From: Pegoplata infirma
Lineage: Eukaryota; Arthropoda; Insecta; Diptera; Anthomyiidae
NCBI GenBank assembly: GCA_963921195.1
Contig: OY992540.1
Location: 22,270,262 to 22,334,261, forward strand
DNA: 64,000 bases
Direction: 5' to 3'
The stretch's first letter is position 1; each line of letters opens with the position of its first letter. A program made the translations under genes and the position numbers. The notes beneath the pieces were generated by a model, which worked only from the letters and a program-made list of their open reading frames with translations, had not been told where the DNA came from and made no database searches. Of the stretch, positions 62,374 to 64,000 are shown piece after piece.

Positions 62374-62794
62374 CTATGGTGCGATAATTAGAACAAATTT
62401 ACCCACAATGGCCTCGTGTGGTGGAGAGCTGTGGATCAGAAATCATATCTCTGCAACCTACACAACGACTGGCGTGTGTGGGTATCACTGGTGCTATCAC
62501 ACCGGCCCCCAGGCAGGCCTGGAAGTTTATAGTAAGCCTGTTCGTCAAGAGCACAGCAGCAAAATCGACTCTCAGGTTAAGAGAGTCGCAAATGCTTAAG
62601 CAACGCTCTTGGGGAAACTCGAGCATATTAAGTACGGTGGGCGGGACGGAATTGGTACAGGTTAGGTTAGGGTGGCGGTGTACGATTTACACCTCGCATA
62701 AACCTTGTGGTCCATAGCGATACCAGAAAACTTTTTTTCTTTTTTCGCTAACGGCGCAAGTTAAATATGTTCAAATTCATTGCGAATCTCTTTA

Positions 62795-63140
62795 CACAGA
62801 AAGAATTGAAAACGAATTTCAATCAACAAAAACGCGGATTCAATCAATTTTTTGATTGAAACTCCTCCAATCAACAAAATTGTTATACCAATCAACAAGT
62901 TAATAGCTGTTTAATTGAATATTTTTTCAATCAAACTTTTTTCGATTTTGATCAAAAATTTGATCAATTTTTTATTTTTAGTCAATCAAAATAATGATTG
63001 GTTATGGCAAAAAATCCAATTACTAATGTAATAAGTATAATTATTTAGTAATTGACTTTTTAAATATATTCAATTAAAAATGTTATTGTTTCAATCAATG
63101 AATAATTCAAAATATCTCATTATTTCATTGAACATGTAAC
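62795..63140. mobile_element. TTGATTGAAATTTCAATCAA-word element, left end only
   Basis: CACAGAAAGAATTGAAAACG after TA (62793-62794), then many CAATCAAC, TTGATTGAAA, AATTGATT and TTTCAATCAA words to about 63110. Same tip as elements I and 56493-56671. A matching GTTGATTGAAA...CTGTG right end was not found before 64000, so the extent is uncertain. Confidence 0.55.
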
Positions 63141-63777
63141 TAAATCATGAAAGTTACCTGTAAGCAATTTAAATGAAAACACCATTAATAATTTTATTGA
63201 AATTTTATTTGTATGAAAGGAAAATAAGTTGACAATTTTGTTATAAACAAAAAAAAAAACACTATACAAACCATTCTGGTTAAGAGTCATATAAAAATAA
63301 AAATTAAAATTAAAAAAAAAAATAACAATTCAATTCAATTCATTTAGATAATAACATAAATAAATACGTTTTTATTTTAAAAAGCTTAAGAAAATATGTA
63401 TATCCGTACCTTGTTTTTAGGAAATATTTGTTTTGGGTTATAATTCTTGAAAAACAATTTTATAAAAATGTTTGTGTGATTATGGAAATGTCCATGTTAA
63501 AAAAATGTTTTTAAACAAAAAAATAATTAGAAAACAGTTCACATTTTCGACCCTTATTTAGCAAAATGTCCGTTGGTCCCACCCAATAGTTTTTGATAGT
63601 TTAAAAATCTTTAAAAGGAAACATACGTAACTAGAATCAAATTTGTTTTTTTATCTATTAGTATGTTTTCATCCATTTTAAGATTGGATATTAGAAATTA
63701 TTAAAAGTATTTAAAAAAAGTATCAATTCTATTTCGTTGCTATCTCTTTAAAAGCTAAAAAAAAATAATTTAACATT
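63141..63777. other. Intergenic AT-rich DNA, no gene found
   Basis: About 640 bp, no open frame or repeat that I can support. Confidence 0.4.
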
Positions 63778-63890
63778 AACTTGTTTGGCGACCGAATGCA
63801 AATTGGGTAGTTGCCAATTTTGTTTTTTGATAGGTAGTCAACTTTGACATTACACGGGCAATGTGCATTTGGTCGTCAAATAAGTTGAAC
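63778..63890. mobile_element. ~110-bp hairpin MITE (AACTTRTTTGRCGACC ends)
   Basis: AACTTGTTTGGCGACCGAAT at 63778 and, read inward from the right, AACTTATTTGACGACCAAAT, each followed by GCA.ATTG, are inverted repeats of about 28 bp around a short loop with GGTAGTTGCC and GGTAGTCAAC. No coding capacity; the window ends 110 bp later with nothing further recognised. Confidence 0.7.
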
Positions 63891-64000
63891 GATTTTTCAC
63901 TCGTCTGATGTGGCCTTAAAGTGTGCATAAAATTTGTTTTTCTATGAAAATTTCGATAGCTTCAAACAATAATTTTGAATTTATGCAAATTCAAAAAGAA

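Larger units (their letters stand above)
60735..62720 (+). pseudogene. Third LOA/Lian-type fragment, interrupted by a Transib-like element
   Basis: 60742-60915 reads SNEAKYLGVILNSKLSWKRN, then FCAFYNCRRTFGRR and a degraded TRCMV region. The TYGALVWW motif is split: CTTAC...CTATG before the insert, CTATGGTGC after it, then 28 extra bases, then CTCGTGTGGTGG (62411-62422). 62440-62640 continues with LQPTQRLACVGITGAITPAP and VKSTAAKSTLRLRESQMLKQ, RSWGNSSIL, matching the 1500-1660 part of copy 1. A short AGGTTAGGTTAGGGTGGCGG segment follows at 62658. Only the RT thumb and connection region are present. Confidence 0.8.

Overview
This window looks like intergenic DNA from a large, strongly AT-rich higher-fly genome (Diptera, probably calyptrate). 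The evidence is the repeat content: LOA/Lian-type non-LTR retrotransposons, mini-me/DINE-1-like elements with (GTCY)n and TATATATACTTTATGG cores, an ITmD37E transposon, and many small inverted-repeat elements. I find no convincing host gene, rRNA, functional tRNA or CRISPR array. The only long intact reading frame is a transposase at 47762-48769 (minus strand).

Layout. 1-3720 is a decayed LOA/Lian-type element holding an 8-bp-TSD (hAT-like) MITE and a GTAAAATTAC-array element. 3720-8074 is mostly unassigned AT-rich DNA with one small hairpin. 8075-9744 is a 1.7-kb palindrome inside a DINE-like element. 10-19 kb holds several short-palindrome-array elements, one with an internal tRNA-like segment, and a 35-bp minisatellite. 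20-23 kb is a nest of DINE-like families 1 and 2 and MITEs. 24.9-28.3 kb has three pieces of a CATCAATATGATG-array family (two with tRNA-like heads), a 1.3-kb palindrome and a 0.57-kb inverted-repeat element. 28.7-33.6 kb is a DINE-like family 2 copy and a GACCCGG...ATATATAGA repeat element. 34-38.4 kb and 52-53.8 kb carry minus-strand fragments of a second non-LTR family with MITEs in it. 39.1-41.2 kb is a three-layer nest, followed by a ~670-bp tandem triplication. 44-50.2 kb has a hAT-like element and a minus-strand LOA/Lian copy that contains the intact ITmD37E transposon and another hAT-like MITE. 54-62.7 kb has further inverted-repeat elements, including a Transib-like one (5-bp TSD) inside a third LOA/Lian fragment.

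How the parts relate. The autonomous fragments (LOA/Lian-type, the second non-LTR family, ITmD37E, Transib-like) are embedded in a much larger population of non-autonomous elements. Many of these share one design: CAC...GTG ends, a TA (once TG) target duplication, and arrays of one short self-complementary word that differs between families. Because elements interrupt each other, the empty sites can be reconstructed from paralogous copies, which fixes several boundaries and target duplications. The shared design is the most unusual signal here. No computation was run: all alignments are by eye, so edges without a TSD are approximate.
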